Of a DNA stretch of 64,000 bases, positions 23,501 to 36,300 are shown in pieces. The notes beneath the pieces were generated by a model. That model searched no databases and was not told the origin of the DNA. It saw only the letters and a list, made by a program, of their open reading frames with translations. The DNA is from Leptidea sinapis (Eukaryota; Arthropoda; Insecta; Lepidoptera; Pieridae). The translations under genes and the position numbers were made by a program. Numbering within the stretch: position 1 is the first letter of the stretch; each line of letters opens with the position of its first letter. Location: positions 7,564,001 to 7,628,000 of the forward strand of contig NC_066304.1 in assembly GCF_905404315.1 (NCBI RefSeq), read 5' to 3'.

Positions 23501-26500
23501 TGTGAAATTACTATAATTACCTGCTTTAAATCTATGAGGAAGGCAGACATATGAGCCGCTATACATTCTGTTGATTCAATTCTGGAGTAAATATGGGAGA
23601 CTATGCCGATGGTAGCCGAGTCAGCCGGCACGAAACTACCAATATGTGAAAGATATACGATTAGACCTACAACAAAATAAGTACATTATATACAGGAAGT
23701 TAAAAATATATAGTACATGAGTTCAATATATCTCAAAGAAAAATTTCTCTTAACCAAAATTTATGAAAGGTGTAGTAATCGAACGGACGAACGGTTGGCC
23801 CAGTGTTAAGAGCGCTCAGACGGAACCCAAGAGATCACGGATTTGAGTTCCGTATAGTTCATAAATTCAAATATTATTATAGAAAATATCAAATATTATT
23901 CGATTATTAGAACTAACAGAAGCTCGAGTATAGTAAATTATGGCAATTTAACGACTGAGGGAAATAAAAAGAAAAGGTTAAAATAGTAGCGATGTAGATG
24001 GTCTTAACCACTTCTTGCTTCAGATTCCAGGTTGTCTTATCCGTAATTGACAGTAGGCTTTAAATTGCTGGTGCCGTTCAGGAAAGTCAGCGACATATTG
24101 TTTAAAGGGCAACCTGTGGTCAATAATCAGACCCAGCATTCTGGTTTCAGTGACCAACTTTATGCCTACGCCGTCTATAGTGTACTGTTGTTTAAAAAAA
24201 ATTAGTAAAAATAAAATTCTTTATTAGTTTTAACAAATTCTCCATAATAAATAGTGGCAAGAACCTCATTTTAAGCATATAAAGAATGCTTGTGCCAGGA
24301 GGCTCCGCTCTTTCTTAGCCTTAAAATAACATACTTAGAGAACAATAATATTTTAAATGTGCGTGTGCGTGCGTGCGTGTGTGTGTGTGTAAGTATGTGT
24401 TTGTGTGTGTATGTGTGTTTTAGCGTATGTCTCGTAAGAGCAACTCAGTATCATCATAATTTAGTGGTAGTATCCAGGCGGTCAATGCAATTTTACATTC
24501 ATGGGCGTTTCTTTTATATATATGTAACTGTTTGTTTATTTTATTATAAAGAAATGCCGCACGACATTTATACTGCATGCTATAGAACTCCGTCCTAAAT
24601 GGTGTAACAAAGGCAACTTTGTCTTTTCTTCGTTTGTGTTCAATATTAGGATCGTATGTTATTGTTTTATGCAATTTTAGAACACATTGTACAATATATA
24701 ACTTTCTGACAGTTAATAGGTTACAAAGCTGATACAAGCGTTCTGTAGAAAAACGTTGTCGCTTAAAGTGCATAACCTTTAAAAGTGCTCTTTGGGCTCT
24801 TTCCACTTCCAGTAATCTTGATTTAACAGCACCACCCCATACTGCGATACAATATACAGTAACAGATTGAACTAGAGCTATATATATGTCATGCAGTAAG
24901 TATTTCTGAGGGGCCTTATTTTTATGTGAATACTTGGGAGCTATGTACCTAAGAGACTTAAATATCCAGATAAATTTTCTAATCCTGGCGCTAACATATT
25001 CAATTTGAAGAAACCAGGAAAGCCGTTGGGTAACCATAACACCCAGGCATTTCGTGACATGCACTTTGCTAATCTTGGGACAGTTACAGTTAGTACTAGC
25101 AGTGTCTTCACAATTGTGTATTTTAATTTCAAAATCATTTGTGGGTTGATTGTTTTTGTAGATGGTATGGCAAATGTAGTTTGTTTTAGCTGTATTAATT
25201 GTGAGTAAATAGTATTTCAACTAGTGCCATCCCTTGTTCAGCGGCGCATTTTGTTTCTTGCCAGGTGTCTTCTGCGAAGACAATCGCCGTATCATCGGCA
25301 TACGAGAAGATTTTGGCGTTATTAATTTGTAAATTACAGAGATCATTGATATAAATTAAAAATAAAGTAGGGCCTAACACGCTTCCTTGTGGAACAACAC
25401 ATGATACGTTAACATCCTGACTTGACCACTGGCCCAGTTAAACCTTTTGCTTCCTATTACATAAATAATTTTTAAAAATAGCAAGTTGTGTGCCTCTTAT
25501 CCCAATTGATTCCAGTTTTTGCACAAAGATGGGTAAAGATACAGTGTCAAATGCCTTTTTCAGGTCAATAAATACTGATAGGCACTTTTTTCTTTTGTCA
25601 AGGTGATCTGTAATTAGCGAAGTTAAGAATATTACTGCATCTTCCGTTGATAAGTTCTTCCTAAAGCCAAATTGAGATGAGGATATTATGTTAAATTTTT
25701 CTAGGTAAATTAAAAGTCTTTTGTTTAGCATTTTTTCTAAGTTTTTTGATAAAACAGGTAATACCGATATGGGTCTATAATTTGTTATATTGTCTCTGTC
25801 CCCACCCTTGTACACAGGAGTAATCATAGCTTTCTTTAATAAATCAGGTAAAATACCGGTCTTAAAACACAGATTAGCTAAGTGCACTTTAATTGGGGTA
25901 ATAACGAGTTTCACATATTTTATATACTTGGTTGAAATATTGTCCCACCCTGCGGCACTGTTTGATTTTAAGTTGGTTATGGTATTGTTCACTTCATCAC
26001 TATCAGTATCAAGTAAAACAAATGATTGAAGTTGTCTAGGAATATTATTTATAAATTGATTTAGTTCAATATTTGATGGGCCTAATATTATTTCCTTTGC
26101 AAGTTTCTGCCCTATGCTAGCGAAATAGTAATTTATGTAGTTTGATGATTCAATAGGATTAGGTTTAATATTTGTCAGTTTGGGATTTAATTGATTAGCT
26201 TTACTGGTGAAAGTAATGTTTTTTATATTCTTCCAAAGTAACTTTTTATTTGTAATTGAGTTTTTAAGTAGTTTTCTATCATATTCCCTTTTAAGTTTCT
26301 TGATTATTTTATTACAATAATTTCTATAACGGGTATATGTAATTCTTTTTATTTCGTTGTGAGGGTCTAGTTGAACTTGTTTTTGAAGGTTGTTCCGATT
26401 TTTTATACACCTTAATGTACCTGTAGTAATCCAAGGTTTAATGATACGTTTGCTTTTTGGAATATTTTTGGTAGTGCTATTTTCTTTTATTGACTCTATC

Positions 26501-29500
26501 AGTTTGGAAATCAAACAGTCGGTTACTAGGTTTGGGTCGTCAAAAAAAAAGAAGCTCAGATTATGTTTTTATCAAGTAGGTATTTAAGTGCATTTTCAAA
26601 ATTAATAGTTGTAGTCGTATTTTGCCGGGGGAAGATATTTTTTACTGTTTCAAGTTTTAAAAATGTGGTGTTTTAGTTTAATAGTTGTTGTTTCAGCTTC
26701 TCTGTGATCAATATGCCCTTGGTTTTATATATAGTCAACGGACAGCAGCCTGAGAAGACGAGCACTACGTTGTCGACTGACGATAAAGCCCAGCAATGGA
26801 TCAAGCAGGAGGTTCTAGCAAATGGGGCCCCTGATCGATTCCTAAACGCACCCCTTGGTGTGAGCCTCGCGGCGCACTCAGCGTCCGCACATCAACTCTA
26901 TGTCTAGAGACAACATTAGGATGTGTAAGGAATGCTTGATCATCGTAAATAGGGCATCTTAAGTCATTCGCTATGGCACAAAACCAAATTTAAATAATTT
27001 GTTAGTTTGTGTCTTGCCTTGTATTGAACTAGACATTCCAAGATCCATGCGTCACTCGAACGGTTGTCTGTTAGTAAGATAGCTCGGACGGAACCCGAGA
27101 GATGCGGATTCGAGTCCCGCATCGTTCATAAATCTCTCGTCCGTTATTAAAAAAAAAAGAAATCTCGCACTGTTGATTACTTACCTATCTGCTTCATATA
27201 GACAGACTTGCCGCTCGCGTTGGGCCCTGTCAGGATCTTCACGAAGCCCGCCTCGCGACTGCTCTCGGCGTCGTTGGCCACGAAGTTGTCGCAGGTGAGC
27301 AAGTACAGCGGGTGTCGACCCTGCTTTATCTGTATGACCTTCTCTGTACTTAAGGTCGGCCGGACGAAGTTGTACTCTTTGCAGACTTTCGATATTGCTA
27401 TTAAGCTATTAGGGAAGAGGAGACGGTACTCGCTTATTTGTTACTTGGAAATTCAATAATAATATATAACTAGTTATTTTATCATTTTTAGCATTTACAT
27501 GACACGCTTAAGGAAAATAGGTAATAATAGCTTCGAATACCAGGGTTTATTTATTTTTAGAACATTTAAATAGAAATAATAATATAATAGGTCCAGGTTG
27601 TCCATGATGATGATGGCGAGTCGCATCATGATCCTGGCCTCGTGGGCCACGATCTCCGGGTACGTGTCTCCTATTATCATACCAGATGTATTATGGTAGT
27701 ACTCACCAGTCCAGCTCAGCACACATATCGATGAGCGTGGCCAGGTTGTCCAGTATGATGGTGGGGAGACGCATCATGATCCTGGCCTCGTGGGCCACGA
27801 TCTCCGGGTACGTGTCTCCTATTTTCATGTCCAGATGTATAATGATAGTACTCACCAGTCCAGCTCAGCACACATATCGATGAGCGTCGCCAGCGTGGCC
27901 AGGTTGTCCAGTATGATGGTGGTGAGACGCATCATGATCCTGGCCTCGTGGGCCACGATCTCCGGGAACGTATCGCCTATTATCATGTCCAGATGTATTA
28001 TGATAGTACTCACCAGTCCAGCTCAGCACACATATCGATGAGCGTCGCCAGCGTGGCCAGGTTGTCCAGTATGATGGTGGTGAGACGCATCATGATCCTG
28101 GCCTCGTGGGCCTCGATCTCCGGGTACGTGTCTCCTATTTTCATGTCCAGATGTATAATGATAGTACTCACCAGTCCAGCTCAGCACACATATCGATGAG
28201 CGTCGCCAGCGTGGCCAGGTTGTCCAGTATGATGGTGGTGAGACGCATCATGATCCTGGCCTCGTGGGCCACGATCTCCGGGTACGTGTCTCCTATTATC
28301 ATGTCCAGATGTATAATGATAGTACTCACCAGTCCAGCTCAGCACACATATCGATGAGCGTCGCCAGCGTGGCCAGGTTGTCCAGTATGATGGTGGTGAG
28401 ACGCATCATGATCCTGGCCTCGTGGGCCACGATCTCCGGGTACGTGTCTCCTATTATCATGCCAGATGTATTATGGTAGTACTCACCAGTCCAGCTCAGC
28501 ACACATATCGATGAGCGTGGCCAGGTTGTCCAGTATGATGGTGGGGAGTCGCATCATGATCCTGGCCTGGTGGGCCACGATCTCCGGGTACGTGTCTCCT
28601 ATTTTCATGTCCAGATGTATAATGATAGTACTCACCAGTCCAGCTCAGCACACATATCGATGAGCGTCGCCAGCGTGGCCAGGTTGTCCAGTATGATGGT
28701 GGTGAGACGCATCATGATCCTGGCCTCGTGGGCCACGATCTCCGGGTACGTGTCTCCTATTATCATGTCCAGATGTATAATGATAGTACTCACCAGTCCA
28801 GCTCAGCACACATATCGATGAGCGTCGCCAGCGTGGCCAGGTTGTCCAGTATGATGGTGGTGAGACGCATCATGATCCTGGCCTCGTGGGCCACGATCTC
28901 CGGGTACGTGTCTCCTATTATCATGTCCAGATGTATAATGATAGTACTCACCAGTCCAGCTCAGCACACATATCGATGAGCGTCACCAGCGTGGCCAGGT
29001 TGTCCAGTATGATGGTGGTGAGACGCATCATGATCCTGGCCTCGTGGGCCACGATCTCCGGGTACGTGTCTCCTATTATCATGTCCAGATGTATAATGAT
29101 AGTACTCACCAGTCCAGCTCAGCACACATATCGATGAGCGTCACCAGCGTGGCCAGGTTGTCCAGTATGATGGTGGTGAGACGCATCATGATCCTGGCCT
29201 CGTGGGCCACGATCTCCGGGTACGTGTCTCCTATTACCATGTCCAGATGGATAATGATAGTACTCACCAGTCCAGCTCAGCACACATATCGATGAGCGTC
29301 GCCAGCGTGGCCAGGTTGTCCAGTATGATGGTGGTGAGACGCATCATGATCCTGGCCTCGTGGGCCACGATCTCCGGGTACGTATCGCCTATTATCATGT
29401 CCAGCTCTGTTTTAAATATGAGTATCGTTCAAGCTATTTTATAGTTTTTAATAACAAATATATTTATAGATATTGACGGATTGTAGCGATAAGTTGCTCG

Positions 29501-32500
29501 AGTCGCAAAACATACGGTCTACTTAAAAGAATAATTATTAAAATATTATAAATCAAAGAAATGAAACTAAGATGAAGCCACAACCTGAGAGTTGAACAAA
29601 GCATACCAAGACTTACGAACCGTACGTCACTCGAACGGTTTGCTCAGTTGGAATACCTACTCGCACGGAACCCAAAAGGTCGCGGATTCGAGTCCCGCAT
29701 CGTTCATAAATTTTGGTTACAAATTTAATTTACATAATTACCTTCACAGCCCTTGCTCTTGTAATGGATGTAGTCATTGTTTTGAAACTGTAACAGATGA
29801 CAAATAACTCAATGGTTGAGCGAGTAATACGCAAAGATTTGTAAAAGAGCAGGTTTACACATGACAGTGATAACAAGGAAATATTTTCATCTAATAATGA
29901 TAAGTGTGGAGAATGATATTGAAAGGCATGTCCCTGTTACATCTTATTTATTTCGTTCACTACTTTTGAAACTGATAATTCGAGAGCCTCACCATAAACT
30001 TCATGTCAGGCAGCTCCTTCTGTTCGAGTGTGAGGTGATCACTCCAGGCGCGCACACCCAGCAGGTACCCCAGGTGCGGCATATACAGCATGGTGCATTC
30101 CTCGATGAAGCTGGGCAGTCGCTCCATCTCCACCTTAGCTGTCTCTGACATCAACCCGTGGAGACTTGCCATTGTTTGTTTTTCTGATTATTCAATTGGA
30201 ACCTTCATTAGTCCGAGAAATTTTTCCTAAGTTGAATCCTATCCTTAGATATTATTATTTTACCAGTGGGAGGCTCCTTTGCACAGGATGCCGGCTAGAT
30301 TATGGGAACCACAGTGCTGACTATTTCTGCCGTGAAGCAGTAATGTGTATGCATAACTGTGTTCGGTCTGAAGGGCGCCGTAGCTAGTGAAATTACTGTA
30401 CAAATTAGACTTAACATCTTATGTCAGAAGGTGACGAGCGCAGTTGTAGTGCCGCTCAGAATATTTGGGGTTTTTCAAGAATTCTGAGCGGCACTGCGTT
30501 GTGATGAGCAGGGCGTATCAATTACCATCAGCTGAACGTACTGCTCGTCTCGTCCCTTATTTTGATAAAAAAAATGTACGCGATATACTCGACACGACAT
30601 AATTGTACCTCATATTTTGAACAATTCACGTACACTAACACAAAGTGACAAATCGCGAGTGTAAGACGTAGCTTGTCACGCACACTAAAGTATTAAACAT
30701 GGCCTGATTTTATCGGTTTTCACCAAGAGTTGGGTTGACACCAAGAGACTCATCTAAACGTAAAAATTATCTAAGTTTAGAATATATGTTGTCTTAACAA
30801 CTATTGTTTTGTGTTTTACTGTTATAGGATACCGTCCACTTAATTGTTACAAAGGCTATTTAGAAGTTAAAATCGTTGTTTAGTTTTCTTTACAAGAAAG
30901 AGGATTGGATAGGATAAAAAATAAAGCCTTTTCAGGGTACTACAGTATCGAGAAGGGTGTAAAGATCGGCAGCTTCAGTAATGATTGTAAAATTTCTAAT
31001 TAATATATTTGTAATTTTTGTATCTTTCAAGAATAAAGTACACAAGAGATTGAGACATGGGACACAGTTGGGGAACGATGGAACGATCGCGATGGTGGCA
31101 AGGAGAGCTTACACGCTTCGACACTCCACAAGTCAGGAAGAGAGGAAATTACTTAAATTATAAGGACCACCTGCTACTACACTATAGTAATAGTCCGTCA
31201 CTTAATTGCGTCTACGAAGTCCCTCATACAATCTCTTGGACCCACTTATTTTATACTGTTTAATGTTTTATCAATCGCCAAACGGTACTCTAGCGGCTAG
31301 CCGTTTGTAGTTGACATTCCGGTTACAAGTGAACAATTTTATATATTTACAAAATTTTACCGCTAAAATTGTGGATTAGTGGCAGTAGGTACAAATGGGC
31401 AGTTCTATATATAGAACCATGGTCGGGTATTACTAGTCCCAAATACTTTTCCCATTGTGCAGTACAATAATTAGAATTAACTGCCCGTATAACGTTGGAC
31501 ACTTACTCATATCCAAATCAGCGTCCACTCCTACTTTCACAGTAAACTTTCCCTCAGACTTGGACAGATCAAAATCTATTATTCTGTTCATGTAAAGCGC
31601 CATCTGAAACGAGATTAGAATTTATTATGCTTTTTTAATTGAATTGTAAAACGACATTGATAGTAGTACTGATGCTACGATTTGTTTGTCTGTACGTAAC
31701 TAATAAATCTTATGCAGAATTCTGAAGTGTAAAAACGCATCTCAATAATGCATAACTAGATTTATTATTTTACTATTGTACTTACGGTTACAGTTATCAT
31801 AAATGGATTGATTAATGTCGAGTGATTAAAAATTTGATACATATTTTAATTAAAATTGCCCTTAATTAATGAACAACCTTTTTCGTTTTTTCTGCTTCTA
31901 ACTAGTATCTCTTTTGTAAGCTGTGGCAATCTCTAAGTTGGTCTACAATTTAACATAATACGTTCCGCATTTTGTTTAGCTTCGTAATGATTAATTGTGA
32001 CCTTTTGATTGTCCTAAAATAAAAAAATTATAATAAAAAACAATAAAATAGACAGTGAAGAAATCTTCGCACCTCATACAACTTGTTGGTATCGAAGGAA
32101 GCGATCTTGTCCAGATATTGGCTGGCTCGTCTGGCGTTCTCACATATCTCGCTGATCACCACTGCGTTGTATAATGTCTGAAGTTGTTAACATTCTATTA
32201 TATTATCGTTGTAGTTAGAAGAATTAGAATATCACAGTATTTCACGGAGTAATACTTACATTGTAAAGAGATTTCCAAACGAAAGCTTTGGCTGATAATG
32301 CTTTTATTTTTGCTAATATTCCCTGCAATTAGAAATACCCTATGAATTCATAATTCCTAAATTTGATCAGATCCGTAGTATTTTCTTTAATTAATAATCT
32401 AAATCCTTTCAGGGATCTACTTATCGAACTGCTTTTCTTATTCTAGTAACGCTCAATGTGTAGTATTAATGTATCTATAAATTTCAAAAAAGGACATTCT

Positions 32501-33262
32501 CGTGCACGCATTCATTCAAAATTTGTGAGTGATAAACCAACATTCATTACCCACATTCGTGTTTTAATAGCCTTCTATGATATATAACTATTAATGTAGC
32601 TTCCTTATTTACGTGACGGTGAACGGTAAGTATCTTTATCTAAACCCATGCTTTAAATCCTCTATTAAAGATTCTGAAACAGTTAGCTTATTGCCAACAT
32701 TAAAACACCCAATGTTCTAATAACCATTACATCATCCAAAATAGTGTTGTAATGTTGTACTGAATTTCATAACAACACTCCTATGTTTTTTTTTATCCCT
32801 TCACGCGCAAAGAGTTTCAACATACAACCACATTCTTATTGCTCGATGCGTGGTATCTGTATGAATTTCACAAAAAGAACATTTTCGTTTACGCGCGCTC
32901 CACACTCCCAGAACGTCGCGCGCCGTAAAAAAAAGTAGGTTATTCGAATCCCCGCCATTTTCCTTCGATATTTTTATTGTTTTGCTTACAAAAAATGAGC
33001 GATTCATTTTAAACGAGGCAAAAGAACATTATATTCGAGTGAATTTTAATTATTGCACTATACAAAATGTAAATTACTACTAAAATAAATAATTGTTTAA
33101 TTAATACTTAGTTTATTTGTAATAATCAGTAATTAATGATATTAGGTTACTACTAGGACTGGTGTTTTAATGTTAGCAGTAAGCTAACTGTTCCAGAATC
33201 TTTTAGAGGATTCATAAATGTTTTAATACCCCTTATTACACAACAGTTGCATAAATAACTAT

Positions 33263-33297
<35 letters not shown>

Positions 33298-33298
33298 G

Positions 33299-33370
<72 letters not shown>

Positions 33371-36300
33371 CACGTAACAGTTCATGCTTTGTCTGACTCA
33401 ACGATAGGCAAAGAAAGTGACGTAGTATACTTACATTAACATTTTTGATGTAGCGTAGAGAGGAACAAATATTTCTCATGATGGAGTCGCTCTGAGGCTT
33501 CATGAAGAACTCTATCACATCTTGTCGTTGTCTTAGCGTCTCTATATCTGTTGTTGGGTGACGAAGAAGTAGCCTGTTCAAGGGAAACATACATAGGAAA
33601 GAACGATAGCAGAATCTAACAATTTTTTGTTGCACCTACTCGTGAAAAATAAACAGAAAAAAGAACCTTGACTTTAAATATATTTTGTCTTCATGTGAGT
33701 GACCGATGTTGTGAATATTTGTCCTTGAGATTGTAAGGTAGTGAGAAATGTTTGGTACAAAATAACAAGATGGGTACCTATTTGTTATTATTGCGCAGAG
33801 ACAGTGGCATTGGTTCAATTATGCAATACTTTTTCAACTAAATTTTTTTCAAACTGTTTCAAGAAAGCATTTTATGTGATTTAAATAGTGTTAATTACCC
33901 TTGGGAACACTAAAAGTTCACCTGATATTTATTCTGAAACACTGTTATAAAAGTAGGTACTATAGAAGAGATAGTATAGTAAATTAAAATGAAATCCATT
34001 CATACAGGTACTAAAATACCCTTTTAACAGTTTTAACTAAATCTTAACTTCTTAAATAAACCTTAATATCTCTTCATTTATCGGGACAGCCGGGCTAGTA
34101 TCACAGAACACTATTACTTTTTTTTAATGAAATAAGGGATTAGACAAGCAGTATGGTCAGTTGATGGCAATTGATACGCCCTGCCCGTAACAATGCAGTG
34201 CCGCTCAGAATTCTTAAAAATCCGAAAAATTCTGAGCGACAATACAATTGCGTTGGTCACCTTGAGAAATAAAGATGTTAAGTCTCATTTGCCCAGTAAT
34301 TTGTGACATACTATATATATAATACCTACCTGACCAATCTGCTCTAAAACTGAATTACTGATTACTGAGCAATATGGCGTCGTAAAGTCCGTACCTCAGC
34401 CGCGCTTGTCCCACCTTGGAGTAGCATTTGCTGAAGAGATGGAACAAACTGAGGCCCTCCTTGTTAGAGCCCTGCACGCCGCGCTTGAAGCCGCTGGGGT
34501 GCGCCTGCGTGTTGAAGATCTGCAGGCCGCGGTACGTGTCCTCGTCCATGAGAACGATGTCCAACCTACCGGTCACCGGTCACGTACTTGGGTACTTTGT
34601 TGATATAAAGAGGACGAAAAAATAAAGTGCCGCTTAAGATTCTTGAACCCAGCGCAATTCCTAGGACTGATACTGCACCCGTCTCCTTGAGACAGGAGGT
34701 GTTGAGTCCCAGTGACCAGTTCCAGTAACCATTCAACAAATATGAATTTACTATGTAAAAGTGAAAGTACCTAAGTATAACTATGCTTTGATGGACTTTT
34801 TCAACGAAATTAAAAAAATGGTAAAAACACTTGAGTGTTAAAAGGCGACTATAACATAATTACTGTCTAAAAGATATCCAACCATAGGAACGGAGCGATC
34901 TATGCCAGGCTATTTATTGAATTGATTTAGATGTATAAGAAAATTTATTGAATAAGGCGTTACTTTGCGGAAATCCATAATTATAAAAATGATTTAAGTT
35001 TTCTTTAGTGTTAATTCGGCCGATATTTGTTTTTAAAACAATTCGACACGTGTTTCGCCTCTACACGAGGCATCCTCAGGACGTGTTGTCTCGCCAAAAT
35101 CTCGCTAGTCTCGTGCCAGAAAACTTAAATGATTTGTATGCTTAGATATATAGATAAATTTAGAAAAAAGAAGCCCGCGGAGTTTATAACGCCTAGGTCT
35201 GAAGCCTGCTAGATTTTGACCTTCAATAACTGATCTGAAAATCTTATTTTTAACATAAATATTTGAGTTTTGAGTTACGCGACTCACAGCGAAATCCTTT
35301 TCAAGGTCATGAAGTGCGGTTTGGTGTGCAAGTCCATGTTGAGGTTAGACCAGTTAAGATCCAGGTACCGTAACAGCGCCCCCAGTGCATGCACGCTCAT
35401 GGTCTGCGAGAAGTCCAGCACAGTACGAAGGAAGATGGCGCGCTGCTCCTCGCTGCAGGCCGAGGGCTCACCTGGGAGAGCCAGCGAGTAGATGCGGCGC
35501 TTGCAGGCTTCGTAGTCTACGAATGTTGAAATAACACTGGGCGTTATCATTTCATTGGGTTTCGTTCAGATATAGAGTGATACTAAACATTGGCCCGCTG
35601 GTCCTGTCCCATCGACAGTGTGAGCGCAAAGTAAACTCATCTAAGCCGAGTGGTTAGCGATCCTACCTACTAAGCTAGAGGTCCCGGGTTCGAATCCCGG
35701 TAGGTGCAAGCATTTATATGATGAATATGGATGTTTGTTTCCGAGTCATGGATGTTTAAATGTATTTATGTATGTTTATATGTATTTGTATATGTTTAAG
35801 TAAGTATATTGTATTAAATATATCATTGTCTTGTAACCCATAACACAGGCTATATATGCTTAACTTGGGGCAAGATAATTTGTGTGAAAAGTGTGTCAAT
35901 ATATATTATCTAAAAAGGCGTATATTTTCTCAAAATGGATTCCTTTAGAATTCTTTTTGATGTCATTTCTACTACACTAATACAACCGTTTGGGAAACAA
36001 ATGGCGCTCTGAGATAGAAGAAGCGCAGGGAACTCTCCCGGCATTCTTTTTTTTTGCGCTCTTTTTAATGAAATATACAATGTTCTACTGTCATTACTAT
36101 TGCTATAAAATAATCATAATCTAGTCCCAGGCTGTCGGATCACTTAGATATTCAGCTGTGGAGTAGTAGGATTTCCGGCGGAGCCATTTTTTTATTGACA
36201 CTGGCTGAGACTTTATTATAAAAGTGTAAACATTTACCCTTAAGGCTATTATTCATGTTATGAAGCCTACTTGAATAAGTTACAAGTAGTTCTTCACTAA

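Noticed and set aside
24290..24598. Plus-strand ORF rich in Val/Cys
   Set aside because: Produced by a (GT)n run in the 3' part of the antisense LINE.
27594..29406. CRISPR-like or satellite array
   Set aside because: Units abut with no variable spacers, and each contains a recognisable MSH5 exon; eukaryotic context.
27686..29444. About a dozen overlapping plus-strand ORFs of about 83 codons with nearly identical sequence
   Set aside because: They are antisense readings of the tandem MSH5 exon-13 units; the minus strand carries the conserved MSH5 coding sequence and splice donors.
35636..35712. tRNA gene with a good box B
   Set aside because: No complete cloverleaf or acceptor pairing, and it is followed by the standard SINE body; the same holds at 3165 and 40273.
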